From JACCTH01 sp035253825 (lineage in GTDB: Bacteria; Actinomycetota; Acidimicrobiia; Spongiisociales; ZC4RG35): a stretch of DNA of 64,000 bases. Location: positions 1 to 64,000 of the forward strand of contig DATFBM010000008.1 in NCBI GenBank assembly GCA_035253825.1, written 5' to 3'. The notes under the pieces were generated by a model. The model was given only the letters and a program-made list of their open reading frames with translations, ran no database searches and had not been told where the DNA came from. Position numbers and translations under genes: made by a program. Positions 33,297-42,740 of the stretch are shown in pieces (position 1 is the stretch's first letter; the number at the start of each line of letters is the position of its first letter).

Positions 33297-35090
33297 GTGA
33301 CCACACGCAGACCTCCCGCGTCTCCGTTTGAAGTGCTCAGCCGGGGGTTGCGCCTTATCGGCCGCTTCGTGAGCTGGCACCCCCGCCCGTTTATCCGGGC
33401 GGTTTTCGGCGCGGCCATGTTTGCCTCGGCGATCATTGCCTCGGCCTACGTCATCGGGCGCATCACCGATGAGCTGGTGATTCCGGTCCTCGACGGAGGT
33501 GAAGCGGTCAATGGTCGTGTTCTCCCGGCGGTGGCCGCAGTGCTGGCCGTGGCGCTTTGGAAGGCGACCGGCATCATTCTCCGGCGGTTCGGAGCGTCAT
33601 GGCTGCAATTCAATGTCCAGGCCGACCTGCGAATGCGCCTCATCAGGCAGCAGCTCAAGCTCAAGCTCGGATGGATCTCCCGACGTACGACCGGGGACTT
33701 ACTGGCGGTGACCGACTCGGATGCCAGCCAGGCGATCTGGATTCTGGGTCCGCTGCCTTACGGCACTGGAGTCTCTCTTCTTCTGATCGGGACTGTCGTC
33801 CTGATTTTCTCCCTCGACGTGTGGCTTGGCCTGCTGACCCTTGCCTCGGCCATCGCCATCGTTGCCGTGGAGATGAATGGCAGCTGGAGCGTCTTCCCGA
33901 TGTTCGAGAGGATTCAAAAGATGCGGGGTGACGTCAGCGACGTCGCCCACGAAAGCTTTGACGGTGCGCTCACCGTGAGAGCGCTCGGCCGGGAGGACAA
34001 AGAGGTCGCCCGCTTCGACGGAGTATCAGAGGCCCTGCGGGGGGAGCTCGTGCGACTCGGCCGAAAGTTCGCCTTTTTCCGCAGCCTCGCCGATGCCATT
34101 CCACACTTGGCGACGATTCTTCTCGTTGTCTTGGGTGCGGCCAGGATCGTGGCCGGCGCCATTACTCCTGGAGAGATGGTGAGTGTCGCTTACCTGTTCT
34201 CGCTGTCAGCCGTGCCCGTCAGGTTGGTCGGGTATGTCATATGGGAGATGGCGTCGAGTTTGGCCGGCTGGGAACGGGTTGAAGACGTGCTGATCGCCGA
34301 CGACTTCGTGGAGTATGGGGATCTGGAAGCCAAGGGGGAAGACAGCGGCGCCGCCGTCGAAGGAGAGTCGGTTGTGTTCTCCTATGACGGCCAGGTGCCG
34401 GTCCTGCGCGGAGTCGATCTTGAGGCACCAACCGGTTCGACAGTGGCAATAGTGGGCGAAACCGGATCGGGAAAAACCACCCTGACCCTTCTGTTGGCGC
34501 GCCTCTGGGATCCGGAAACCGGCGCCATAACCCTTGACGGCCGTGACCTGCGCGACTTCGGCCCCTCCGAGCTGTCGAACGAGGTCGCTTATGTCGCTCA
34601 GCACGCTTTTCTCTTCGACGACACGGTGCGGGGAAACATCACGCTCGGCGCCGACATCCCCGATGCCGAGGTGGTAGAAGCGGCCGAACTGGCCGGCGCC
34701 CATGAGTTTATCTCGGCGTTACCAGAGGGCTACGAAACGCGGATCGGCGAGCGAGGCACCACATTGTCTGGGGGACAGCAGCAACGAATCGCCTTGGCGC
34801 GGGCTCTGGCGCGCAAACCCCGCCTACTGCTGCTCGACGACGCCACCTCCGCGGTCGACTCGTCGATCGAGGCCGAGATTCTCCGAAAGCTCACCCGTGC
34901 GGAATTGCCCTCGACAGTGATCATCGTCGCGTACCGACGGGCATCGATCATGCTCGCCGACCAGGTGATCTATGTCGAGGGCGGTGAAGTAGCCGCTCAG
35001 GGAAGCCACGAGGAATTGCTGGAGAGCACGCCCGGATATGCCCGCATCCTCCGCGCCTATGAAGAAGACGCCATGAAGAGGAGTGCCTGA
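33297..35090 (+). CDS. Heterodimeric ABC exporter subunit with degenerate ATPase site
   Basis: The 597-residue half-transporter has a six-helix exporter membrane domain (about 20-325) and an ATPase domain (350-590). Walker A is GETGSGKT (387-394) and the signature LSGGQ is at 490-494. In Walker B the catalytic Glu is replaced by Asp515 (LLLLDD), and the H-loop His is replaced by Tyr546 (VAYRR). Those two changes are typical of the degenerate subunit of TM287/288 or BmrCD-type pairs. GTG 33297 is used. The second subunit overlaps at the 3' end. Confidence 0.9.
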   Translation: MTTRRPPASPFEVLSRGLRLIGRFVSWHPRPFIRAVFGAAMFASAIIASAYVIGRITDELVIPVLDGGEAVNGRVLPAVAAVLAVALWKATGIILRRFGASWLQFNVQADLRMRLIRQQLKLKLGWISRRTTGDLLAVTDSDASQAIWILGPLPYGTGVSLLLIGTVVLIFSLDVWLGLLTLASAIAIVAVEMNGSWSVFPMFERIQKMRGDVSDVAHESFDGALTVRALGREDKEVARFDGVSEALRGELVRLGRKFAFFRSLADAIPHLATILLVVLGAARIVAGAITPGEMVSVAYLFSLSAVPVRLVGYVIWEMASSLAGWERVEDVLIADDFVEYGDLEAKGEDSGAAVEGESVVFSYDGQVPVLRGVDLEAPTGSTVAIVGETGSGKTTLTLLLARLWDPETGAITLDGRDLRDFGPSELSNEVAYVAQHAFLFDDTVRGNITLGADIPDAEVVEAAELAGAHEFISALPEGYETRIGERGTTLSGGQQQRIALARALARKPRLLLLDDATSAVDSSIEAEILRKLTRAELPSTVIIVAYRRASIMLADQVIYVEGGEVAAQGSHEELLESTPGYARILRAYEEDAMKRSA

Positions 35091-35091
35091 C

Positions 35092-36891
35092 ATGGCGGCC
35101 GAGGTCGAGGACCACGAGGTTGAGGAGGAAGGCGAGCCGATCACCACCCGCCATGCGCTGCGGCGGGCCTTCGTCGAAGCACCGAGTCTTCGAGTCGGCC
35201 TCATCATCACAGTGCTCCTGGCGATCCTTGGCACGGTGGGCACTTTGATCGTGCCGATCATGGTGCAACAGATCGTCGATCAAGAAGTGCTCGCTGGCGA
35301 TGGCCCCAATCTTGCTGCCGTCGTCACGCAGGGTGCAGTTGCCGTGGTTCTGCTTGCGGTGGCGACCTTGCTGGCTCGGACGGCATTCTTTCGACTCAGC
35401 CGGATGACTGCGGATGGTCTCAAAGAGCTCCGGGTGAAGCTCTTCGATCATCTCCACCGGCTCTCCATCCTCCATGTGCAGGCTGAAAGGCGGGGAGCAC
35501 TCGTATCCCGGGTGACGAGTGATATCACCACCATTCAGGAATTCATGGAGTGGGGAGGCGTGGGCATGCTGATCGGTGGAGCCCAGGTCATCCTCGCCCT
35601 CATCGTCATGTTCTTCTATCGCTGGCAACTGGCCGGACTGGTTCTCTTGGGAGTGATCGTCTACGTCGTGATGCTGCTCTTCTTCCAAAAGCTGCTCCAG
35701 AAGGCACATGACCAGGTGCGTGAGAAGGTCGCCGACTCGTTGTCGGTGATGGGCGAGACCATTACAGGACTTCCGGTGATCAGGGCCCACGGCGTGGAAG
35801 CGACGACCCTCTCCCGGGTCCAAGCGACCCTCTCGACTCAGGTACGCGTGGAGCACCGAGCGTTCAAGCTTTCGGCGCTCCTATTCGCATCGGCTGAGAT
35901 CTTTGCTGCCGGCATCACCGCAACGGTGATTGGGGTTGGCGTTTTCCTCGGAGCTGCCGCCGGCACTTCAGCCGGCGTGCTTCTGGCCTTCCTATTCCTG
36001 GTCAATCTGATGATCGACCCGGTGCAGACTTTGGTGGAAACGATCGATCAGGCGCAGCGGGCCGCCGCCGGCCTCCGACGCGTGCTGCGGGTGCTTGACA
36101 CGCCCATCGATATCCCGGATCCGATCGACGGGGCCGATCTCCCGTCAGGCCCGATGGGGATGCGCATGGCAAATGTGACTTACAGCTACCCCAAAGGGCC
36201 GCGGGTGCTCACTGGTGTCGATGTCGAAATCGCCGCCGGGCGCCGGGTGGCCGTCGTCGGCCAGACCGGCTCGGGGAAGACCACCTTTACCAAATTGGTG
36301 ACACGACTACTCGAGCCCGACGAGGGTCGCATCGAAATCGGAGGCATTCCCTTGAAGGAGATTCGCTTCTCCTCCTTGAGAAAGCGCGTGGCTTTCGTCC
36401 CACAGGAGGGCTTTCTCTTCAACACCTCCATCGCTGAAAACGTTCGGTACGGAGCGCCCGATGCAACCGATGAGGAGATACGAGAGGCTTTTTCTGAACT
36501 CGGTCTCGAGGCCTGGCTCGAACGGACGCCTGCTGGGCTGGAGACAGCCGTCGGGGAGCGAGGCTCCAACCTATCCGCCGGGGAACGCCAGTTGGTGGCG
36601 CTGGCAAGAGCGTGGATAACAAACCCGGACTTGCTGGTGCTCGACGAGGCCACGTCCGCTGTCGACCCCTTTCTCGAGGTATCCCTTCGCCGCGCCATCG
36701 AACGCCTGACGAGCGGGCGCACGTCGATCACGGTGGCCCATCGACTCTCGACGGCGGAGGCCTCCGACGAGGTATTGGTCTTCGACCATGGCGGCCTTGT
36801 CGAGCGGGGCACCCATCAGGAATTGCTCGCCCGCAAAGGCGTCTACACCCGGCTCTACGCCGATTGGAATCGCGGCGCCAAAACCGCCTAA
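35092..36891 (+). CDS. Heterodimeric ABC exporter subunit with intact ATPase site
   Basis: Partner of the preceding gene; 599 residues from ATG 35092, 1 bp after the upstream stop, with GAGGAG before it. It has an exporter transmembrane domain (about 40-330) and an ATPase domain with Walker A GQTGSGKT, Q-loop FVPQEGF, signature LSAGERQ, Walker B LLVLDEATSAVD and H-loop VAHRLST. The two subunits together are expected to export a lipid, peptide or drug. The acidic N terminus (EVEDHEVEEEGE) is unusual but short. Downstream lies a 42-bp repeat. Confidence 0.92.
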   Translation: MAAEVEDHEVEEEGEPITTRHALRRAFVEAPSLRVGLIITVLLAILGTVGTLIVPIMVQQIVDQEVLAGDGPNLAAVVTQGAVAVVLLAVATLLARTAFFRLSRMTADGLKELRVKLFDHLHRLSILHVQAERRGALVSRVTSDITTIQEFMEWGGVGMLIGGAQVILALIVMFFYRWQLAGLVLLGVIVYVVMLLFFQKLLQKAHDQVREKVADSLSVMGETITGLPVIRAHGVEATTLSRVQATLSTQVRVEHRAFKLSALLFASAEIFAAGITATVIGVGVFLGAAAGTSAGVLLAFLFLVNLMIDPVQTLVETIDQAQRAAAGLRRVLRVLDTPIDIPDPIDGADLPSGPMGMRMANVTYSYPKGPRVLTGVDVEIAAGRRVAVVGQTGSGKTTFTKLVTRLLEPDEGRIEIGGIPLKEIRFSSLRKRVAFVPQEGFLFNTSIAENVRYGAPDATDEEIREAFSELGLEAWLERTPAGLETAVGERGSNLSAGERQLVALARAWITNPDLLVLDEATSAVDPFLEVSLRRAIERLTSGRTSITVAHRLSTAEASDEVLVFDHGGLVERGTHQELLARKGVYTRLYADWNRGAKTA

Positions 36892-36895
36892 CCAC

Positions 36896-36937
36896 CGAAC
36901 CCAGGGTTCGCGGCCGCGTCCAGCGCGGATAAAGGTC
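36896..36937. repeat. GAACCCAGGGTTCGC element, copy G
   Basis: A palindromic CGAACCCAGGGTTCG is followed by GGCCGCG-TCCAG-CGCGG and ATAAAGGTC. The same composite recurs in reverse orientation at 62569-62611 with its five-base loop inverted. It lies between the ABC exporter stop and the nucleoside hydrolase start, and could act as a terminator hairpin. Confidence 0.8.
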
Positions 36938-36953
36938 GGCAGAATGAAACGGA

Positions 36954-37871
36954 ATGCGACGGCTGCTGATCGACACCGACACCGCCTCCGACGATGCGGT
37001 CGCTCTGGTGCTCGCCCTCCGACACCCAGGTGTCCAAGTTGAGGCGATCACGGTGGTGGCTGGCAACGTTCCTCTCGAACAGGCGGTGCAGAACGCCCTC
37101 TTTACCGTCGAGTTGTGCGCTTCGCGGGTACCGGTTCACACCGGCGCCGCACGTCCTCTAACCCGGCCGCTCGAGACGGCTCAGTTCGTCCATGGGGAGG
37201 ACGGTATGGCCGACATCGGTCTTCCTCTTGTAGGCCGAACCCCGCATCCCGGTGAGGCAGTCGACGTCATCTCCGCGACCATCAACCGACACCCTGGGCA
37301 AATCACGATGGTCACGCTAGGGCCTCTGACCAACGTGGCGACCGCCCTCATGAGAGAACCTTCCCTGGCGAGCAAAGTCGCCGAGTGCGTGATCATGGGC
37401 GGCACAGGACAGGGACCTGGGAACGTCACCGACAACGCCGAATACAACATCTGGGTTGACCCCGAGGCGGCCAGGGCGGTTTTCGCCTCAGGTATGCCCA
37501 TCACGCTCGTCGGTTGGGACATCTCCTGTAAGTACGCCACCTTCGGACCAGATGCAGCACGGGAGTTGCGAAACATCGGCACCGAGCTCGCCCGCTTTTG
37601 CATCGACATCCAGGCAACGGTCAATAGGTACGCCACTGAGGTATCGGGCCTGGAGGGATTCGACCTTCCGGATCCCATTGCGATGGCAATCGCCCTCGAT
37701 CCCCGCATTGCCACCCGGACGCAGAAGGTCCATGTCTTGGTCGGAACCGAAGACAGCGATCGGGGGGCGACGCAAGTCGATCCATCGCATCCGCCGAATG
37801 TCGATATGGTGGAGGAGGCCGATCGCGAGCTTTTCCTCCAGATGCTGCGACGAGTCCTAAGCCCGGCTTAA
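36954..37871 (+). CDS. Inosine-uridine-type nucleoside hydrolase
   Basis: It hydrolyses ribonucleosides to base and ribose. The 305-residue protein begins with the calcium-binding motif DTDTASDDAVAL (residues 7-18) and has ITVVAGNVPLEQAVQNAL and VTLGPLTNVATAL. The asparagine/aspartate motif NAEYNIWVDPEAA is present, which belongs to this family. The Ca-binding aspartate near DLPDPIAMA is also present. The stop codon overlaps the convergent LigD-type gene. Confidence 0.9.
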   Translation: MRRLLIDTDTASDDAVALVLALRHPGVQVEAITVVAGNVPLEQAVQNALFTVELCASRVPVHTGAARPLTRPLETAQFVHGEDGMADIGLPLVGRTPHPGEAVDVISATINRHPGQITMVTLGPLTNVATALMREPSLASKVAECVIMGGTGQGPGNVTDNAEYNIWVDPEAARAVFASGMPITLVGWDISCKYATFGPDAARELRNIGTELARFCIDIQATVNRYATEVSGLEGFDLPDPIAMAIALDPRIATRTQKVHVLVGTEDSDRGATQVDPSHPPNVDMVEEADRELFLQMLRRVLSPA

Positions 37872-38776
37872 CTCCGACCGAACCGATCGAACTCCGGTAG
37901 GTCGACACCGGTCCGAGCAATCATTTCCTCCATTGCCGTCACCGCCGGCGCCAGGTCGATCGGCTTGGCGTCAGCCCAGGGATTGGCGTTCAGCTCAAGC
38001 TGGCGTAACCGGAATTCGTCGGGCGTGGTGTTGTCCAGAGCCTTCCAGTCGATGGGCATGGCGATGGGGGCTCCCGGGCGAGGGCGCAGAGAGTAGGGAC
38101 AGACCGCCGTGGGGCCGAAGTGATTGCGCATCCAGTCGACGAACACCCTGCCTTTGCGCTCCTTTTTCAAAAACTCAACCGTCATTTGCTCGGGGTGGGC
38201 CTGGGCGAGGAGGGTGGCCACCGCCTGTGCGAACCGGCCCATCTCGTCGAAGCCGATGGTCGGTCTGAGGTCGGTGACCAGGTGGAAACCCTTCGAGCCC
38301 GAGGTCATCACCCAGGTGGGCACGTCCAGGGCTGCGAGAAACTCCGCTGTGGCGCGAGCGGCGTATCGAACGCCATCGAGGTCGCCTTCCGAGGGATCGA
38401 GGTCGAAGACCATTCGATCCGGGTGCTCGAGACGCGAGGCTCGAAACCCAGGAATGTGAAAGGTGATGGTGTTTTGGTTGGCAAGGTAAGCGAGGCCCAT
38501 TTCGTCACGGATGACGGGGTATTTCACGGTCCCATCTTGTTTGGCGAGTTCGATCCGATCGATGTAGTCCGGAAACCCCTTACCGGCATGTTTCTGCATG
38601 AATCCCTGTTTCTCGATCCCCTGCGGAAAGCGCTGGATGGTCAAGGGGCGGTCGATCAGATGCGGAAGCATTGCACCGGCCACGCGGTGGTAATACTCGG
38701 CGACCTCACCTTTGGTCACCCCCGAATCGGGGTAGAGCACCTTCTCGGGGTGAGATACGGCAACCAGAGAAGGCAT
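37868..38776 (-). CDS. Stand-alone LigD-type polymerase/primase domain protein
   Basis: The archaeo-eukaryotic primase-superfamily polymerase used in bacterial non-homologous end joining. The 302 residues match LigD PolDom: HPEKVLYPDSGVTKGEVAEYY, the 5'-phosphate and metal region VFDLDPSEGD, TSGSKGFHLV and the third catalytic Asp region KGRVFVDWMRNHFG. No ligase or nuclease domain is fused and no ku gene is in view. ATG 38776 is preferred to 38791 because homologues start there. It could fill gaps in repair or act outside NHEJ. Confidence 0.88.
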   Translation of the reverse strand: MPSLVAVSHPEKVLYPDSGVTKGEVAEYYHRVAGAMLPHLIDRPLTIQRFPQGIEKQGFMQKHAGKGFPDYIDRIELAKQDGTVKYPVIRDEMGLAYLANQNTITFHIPGFRASRLEHPDRMVFDLDPSEGDLDGVRYAARATAEFLAALDVPTWVMTSGSKGFHLVTDLRPTIGFDEMGRFAQAVATLLAQAHPEQMTVEFLKKERKGRVFVDWMRNHFGPTAVCPYSLRPRPGAPIAMPIDWKALDNTTPDEFRLRQLELNANPWADAKPIDLAPAVTAMEEMIARTGVDLPEFDRFGRS

Positions 38777-38799
38777 TCTCCCACCTAGCATCCCTGAGG

Positions 38800-41700
38800 G
38801 TGAGCGACACCGAGGTGCCGGGGCTCGAGCCCGCGGCGTTTGGCTCCAATTTGTGGATGGTGGACGAGATCTACCAACGATTTCTCGAGGATCCGGAGTC
38901 GGTCTCGGAGGCGTGGCGGGCCTACTTCAACGGCGAGGCACCCTCAGAATCGACGGTCGCCCGACCCCCGGCGGCAGAGGCGAGCCCAACGCCTCCAACC
39001 ATCGCTGAAGCGAAAGCACCCACGGTCGAGCCTGTCACTTCGCCGCCTCAAACACGGGCTCCTGCCCCTGCGCCAGCGCAGACAGAAGCGCCAGCCAAGC
39101 CCGCCCCGGACACGGTCCTGCTTCGCGGAGCCGCGGCAGTGGTGGCCGAGCGAATGGAAGCGAGCCGTGAGCTTCCCACCGCAACGTCGGTCCGCAATGT
39201 CCCGGCGAAGTTGCTCGAGGTCAACCGCCTCATCATCAACAATCAGCTCAAGCGGCTGACACAAGGCGGCAAGATCAGCTTTACCCACCTCATCGGCTAT
39301 GCCGTGACGCGGGCGTTCAAGGAGTTGCCGCATCTCAACGTTGCGTTCGCCGAGATCGACGGCAAGCCCCACCTCGTTCGGTACCCCCACGTCAACCTCG
39401 GCCTGGCAATCGACGTCGAGCGCAAAGATGGCTCGCGGGGTCTGGTGGTCCCCAATATCAAGGAGGCCGACACTCTCGACTTCCGCTCGTTCTGGCTCAA
39501 ATACGAGGAGTTGGTCGATAAGGCTCGCTCCAATCGATTGGCGCCTGACGAATTCGCCGGGACCACGGTCACCCTCACCAATCCCGGCACCATCGGCACC
39601 GTCCAGAGCGTTCCGCGCCTGATGCCCGATCAGGGGGTGATCGTCGGAGTCGGCGCCATCGCCTATCCCCCTGAGTTCCAGGCCGCCGACGCCGGCTTTA
39701 TCGCTCGCCAAGGAATCGGCCGGGTTTTGACGCTGACCTCCACGTACGACCATCGCGTGATCCAAGGGGCGCAATCGGGAGAGTTGCTTGCCCGGGTTCA
39801 CGAACTCCTGTTGGGTGAAGGCGGCTTCTATGACGAGGTTTTCGCCGCACTTTCGATTCCTTACACACCGGCGCGGTGGGCAGTTGACGACAACCCGCCG
39901 GTCGGGAGTCCTCGCTGGGCCGAAAAGCAGGCCAACGTCTTCCGGCTCATCAATGCCTTCCGGGTACGGGGTCACCTGATTGCTGATCTGGACCCACTTC
40001 GCCAGTACCCACCCCGCCTCTACTCCGAGCTCGATCCTCTTTTCTACGGGCTGACCATCTGGGACCTCGATCGCGAGTTCGCCACCGGTGGCATCGATGG
40101 TGCCCAGATGATGACTCTGGCCAAGATCCTCGCCCGACTTCGTGACGCCTACTGCCGCACAGCCGGGATCGAGTACATGCATATGCAGGAGACCGAGCAA
40201 AAACGATGGATCCAAGAACGGTGCGAGGTGCCTCGGACCGAGCTTGACCGCGAGGAAAAGATCCGCATCCTGAGGAAGCTCAACCAAGCCGAGGCCTTCG
40301 AGAAGTTCCTCCACACCAAGTACGTCGGACACAAGCGCTTCGGCCTCGAGGGCTCCGAATCTGTCATTCCGATGCTCGACTCCTTGATATCTGCCGCGGC
40401 CTTGGACGGTTTGGAGGATGTGGTCATCGGGATGGCGCACCGCGGCCGGCTCAACATCCTCGCCAACGTCATCGGTAAGAGCTACGGCAAGATCTTCCGC
40501 GAGTTCGAGGGGGACCTCGACCCCGAGACCACAGGCGGCTCTGGCGATGTCAAGTATCACCTCGGCGCGTCCGGCAAGTACGAGACCGCAGACGGTTCCA
40601 TCATCGGTGTCCAGTTGGTCGCCAACCCAAGCCACCTCGAGGCGGTGGATCCGGTCCTGGAGGGAGTGGTGCGGGCCAAACAGGAGAAGAGAGGCCCCAG
40701 CGGACACACCCAGGTCCTTCCTGTGCTCATCCATGGGGATGCCGCCTTCGCCGGACAAGGGGTGGTCGCGGAGGTGTTCAACCTCTCTCAGCTGCGCGGC
40801 TACCGCACCGGGGGAACGGTTCACATCGTGATCAATAACCAGGTGGGCTTCACCACCTCGACCCTCGACGCCCGGTCCTCGTTCTACGCCACCGATGTGG
40901 CCAAGACGGTGGCGGCTCCCATCATCCATGTGAACGGCGACGATCCCGAAGCGGTGGTGCGGGTGGCTCGTCTGGCTTTTGCCTTTCGCCAGGCATTTCA
41001 TCGTGACGTGGTCATCGACATGATCTGCTACCGCCGTCGCGGCCATAACGAAGGCGACGAGCCTTCGTACACCCAGCCGCTCATGTACAAGTTGATCGAT
41101 CAGAAACGACCGGTGCGCACGCTCTACCTCGAGCGCCTAGTAGCGATGGGCGAGATCTCGATGGAAGAGGGCGAAGGGCTGTTGGCCGAGTTCTCCGACC
41201 TCTTGAACAATGCGTTTCAGGAAACCAGGAATTCGGCCCCGGTCGAGCGGCCGAGCCAGGTGCGACCGATGTCTGACGAGGAGCCGGAGACGTCGGTCGA
41301 GAGAGCCGAGCTTGTCGACATCCTCGCATATCTGACCTCCCCACCGGCCGATTTCGTCATCCATCCCAAGCTGCGCCGGGTCCTGGACGAGCGAGCCGCC
41401 ACCTTCGAGAACGGAATCGTCGACTGGGGGACCGCCGAGGCTCTAGCCCTGGGCTCGCTCGCCCGACAGGGCGTCCCCGTCCGGCTGGCGGGCGAGGATT
41501 CGAGGCGAGGAACCTTCAGCCACCGCCACGCCGAATTGACTTCCTACGACACCGGGACGGAGTGGACTCCGCTCCAACTGTTGACGGCCGGCACCACCCG
41601 GGTTCGGATCGTTGACTCACTTCTCTCCGAATTCGCGGCCGTCGGCTTCGAATACGGCTACTCGGTGGAATGGAACGATGCCTTCGTCGCCTGGGAAGCT

Positions 41701-42438
41701 CAGTTCGGTGACTTTGCCAACGGTGCCCAGGTGATCATCGACCAGTTCCTCGCCGCCGGGGAAGCGAAGTGGGGCCAACAGTCCGGTCTTGTTCTCCTTC
41801 TCCCGCACGGCTACGAGGGTCAAGGGCCCGAGCACTCGAGCGGTCGCATCGAGCGCTTCCTGGGGCTTTGTGCCGACGAGAACATGAGGGTGGTCGTCCC
41901 GTCGACGACCGGTCAATATTTCCATCTGCTTCGCCGGCAGGCGCTGATGAGACCTCGTAAGCCGTTGATCGTCTTCACTCCGAAGTCGCTCTTGCGAACC
42001 AAGGAATCGTTCTCGCCCACCGAGGTCATGAGCAGCGGGGCCTTCGAACCAGTACTCGAGGACGACGTGGCGACCAACAATGCCCGCCGACTGGTCCTCT
42101 GCTCAGGCAAGGTGTACCACGACCTGGCCCGGTTTCGGTCCGAGGTCAAGGCCGAGGACGTCGCCATCGTCCGTCTCGCCCAGCTCTATCCCATTGAGGG
42201 CCGTCGCCTCGCCGATCTCGCTCGCCGCCATCCCGAGGCGGCGGTGATCTGGTGCCAGGAAGAGCCGCAGAACATGGGGGCCTACCGATTTCTGCTTGCC
42301 CACCTCGAGGCCGCTTTTGGCCGGGAGATCACCTACGCAGGGAGGGACCCATCCGCTTCACCGGCCACTGGGTCCGCTCGGGCCCACGCCGAGGAGCAAG
42401 AGAGGCTGGTGCGCAGAGCGATCGGTGCCTTGCAGTAA
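38800..42438 (+). CDS. kgd: 2-oxoglutarate decarboxylase/dehydrogenase E1 with fused E2 domain (Kgd)
   Basis: The actinobacterial multifunctional enzyme for the 2-oxoglutarate step of the citric acid cycle. From GTG 38800 it has 1212 residues. The N-terminal E1 segment is GSNLWMVDEIYQRFLEDP, followed by a Pro/Ala-rich linker. A succinyltransferase-like domain (about 105-335) ends in the YDHRVIQGA motif. The thiamin-dependent E1 domain then includes HRGRLNILANV, GDAAFAGQGVV and INNQVGFTT. The frame stays open to 38671, but the GTG begins the conserved N terminus. It diverges from the LigD-type gene by 23 bp. Confidence 0.93.
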   Translation: MSDTEVPGLEPAAFGSNLWMVDEIYQRFLEDPESVSEAWRAYFNGEAPSESTVARPPAAEASPTPPTIAEAKAPTVEPVTSPPQTRAPAPAPAQTEAPAKPAPDTVLLRGAAAVVAERMEASRELPTATSVRNVPAKLLEVNRLIINNQLKRLTQGGKISFTHLIGYAVTRAFKELPHLNVAFAEIDGKPHLVRYPHVNLGLAIDVERKDGSRGLVVPNIKEADTLDFRSFWLKYEELVDKARSNRLAPDEFAGTTVTLTNPGTIGTVQSVPRLMPDQGVIVGVGAIAYPPEFQAADAGFIARQGIGRVLTLTSTYDHRVIQGAQSGELLARVHELLLGEGGFYDEVFAALSIPYTPARWAVDDNPPVGSPRWAEKQANVFRLINAFRVRGHLIADLDPLRQYPPRLYSELDPLFYGLTIWDLDREFATGGIDGAQMMTLAKILARLRDAYCRTAGIEYMHMQETEQKRWIQERCEVPRTELDREEKIRILRKLNQAEAFEKFLHTKYVGHKRFGLEGSESVIPMLDSLISAAALDGLEDVVIGMAHRGRLNILANVIGKSYGKIFREFEGDLDPETTGGSGDVKYHLGASGKYETADGSIIGVQLVANPSHLEAVDPVLEGVVRAKQEKRGPSGHTQVLPVLIHGDAAFAGQGVVAEVFNLSQLRGYRTGGTVHIVINNQVGFTTSTLDARSSFYATDVAKTVAAPIIHVNGDDPEAVVRVARLAFAFRQAFHRDVVIDMICYRRRGHNEGDEPSYTQPLMYKLIDQKRPVRTLYLERLVAMGEISMEEGEGLLAEFSDLLNNAFQETRNSAPVERPSQVRPMSDEEPETSVERAELVDILAYLTSPPADFVIHPKLRRVLDERAATFENGIVDWGTAEALALGSLARQGVPVRLAGEDSRRGTFSHRHAELTSYDTGTEWTPLQLLTAGTTRVRIVDSLLSEFAAVGFEYGYSVEWNDAFVAWEAQFGDFANGAQVIIDQFLAAGEAKWGQQSGLVLLLPHGYEGQGPEHSSGRIERFLGLCADENMRVVVPSTTGQYFHLLRRQALMRPRKPLIVFTPKSLLRTKESFSPTEVMSSGAFEPVLEDDVATNNARRLVLCSGKVYHDLARFRSEVKAEDVAIVRLAQLYPIEGRRLADLARRHPEAAVIWCQEEPQNMGAYRFLLAHLEAAFGREITYAGRDPSASPATGSARAHAEEQERLVRRAIGALQ

Positions 42439-42740
42439 TTCGGTAACAACCAAGGTGAGCGGGAGACTTGACTTGCCAAAGGGAGAGTCTTCCGGCCGGG
42501 GAGTACCGGGGGATCAGCCGGAGCGATCCGGGGAACTGGAGAAACTCCGGGGAGATCCGGAGGGAACGGCATCCGAGGGATTTGGAGACTCGGCGGTTGG
42601 GGCAGCCGTATCCGGAGAAATCCGGAGGGAACGGCATCCGAGGGATCTGGAGAACTCGGAAGAGAATGCCGTCCCCTCCGGATCTCCATTATGGCCGGTT
42701 CCGGGGCCGACCGGACTCCGCCCGCGGGCCTATTCGGCCT
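42439..42740. repeat. 302-bp intergenic region with a 33-bp direct repeat and an inverted copy
   Basis: No gene is seen. Two copies of TCCGGAGGGAACGGCATCCG plus 13 further bases (42556-42588 and 42621-42653) differ by one base. A third, inverted copy lies at 42664-42687, so either direct copy can pair with it in a stem of more than 20 bp. The rest of the region is rich in CCGG and GGAGA motifs. A terminator role for kgd is plausible. Confidence 0.75.

Noticed and set aside
38944..41046. 700-codon reverse-strand open frame inside kgd
   Set aside because: It is the antisense of a well-conserved enzyme, in a GC-rich genome where such long shadow frames are expected; it has no family motif.
42556..42687. 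CRISPR array
   Set aside because: Only two direct copies and one inverted copy, no regular spacers and no cas genes.
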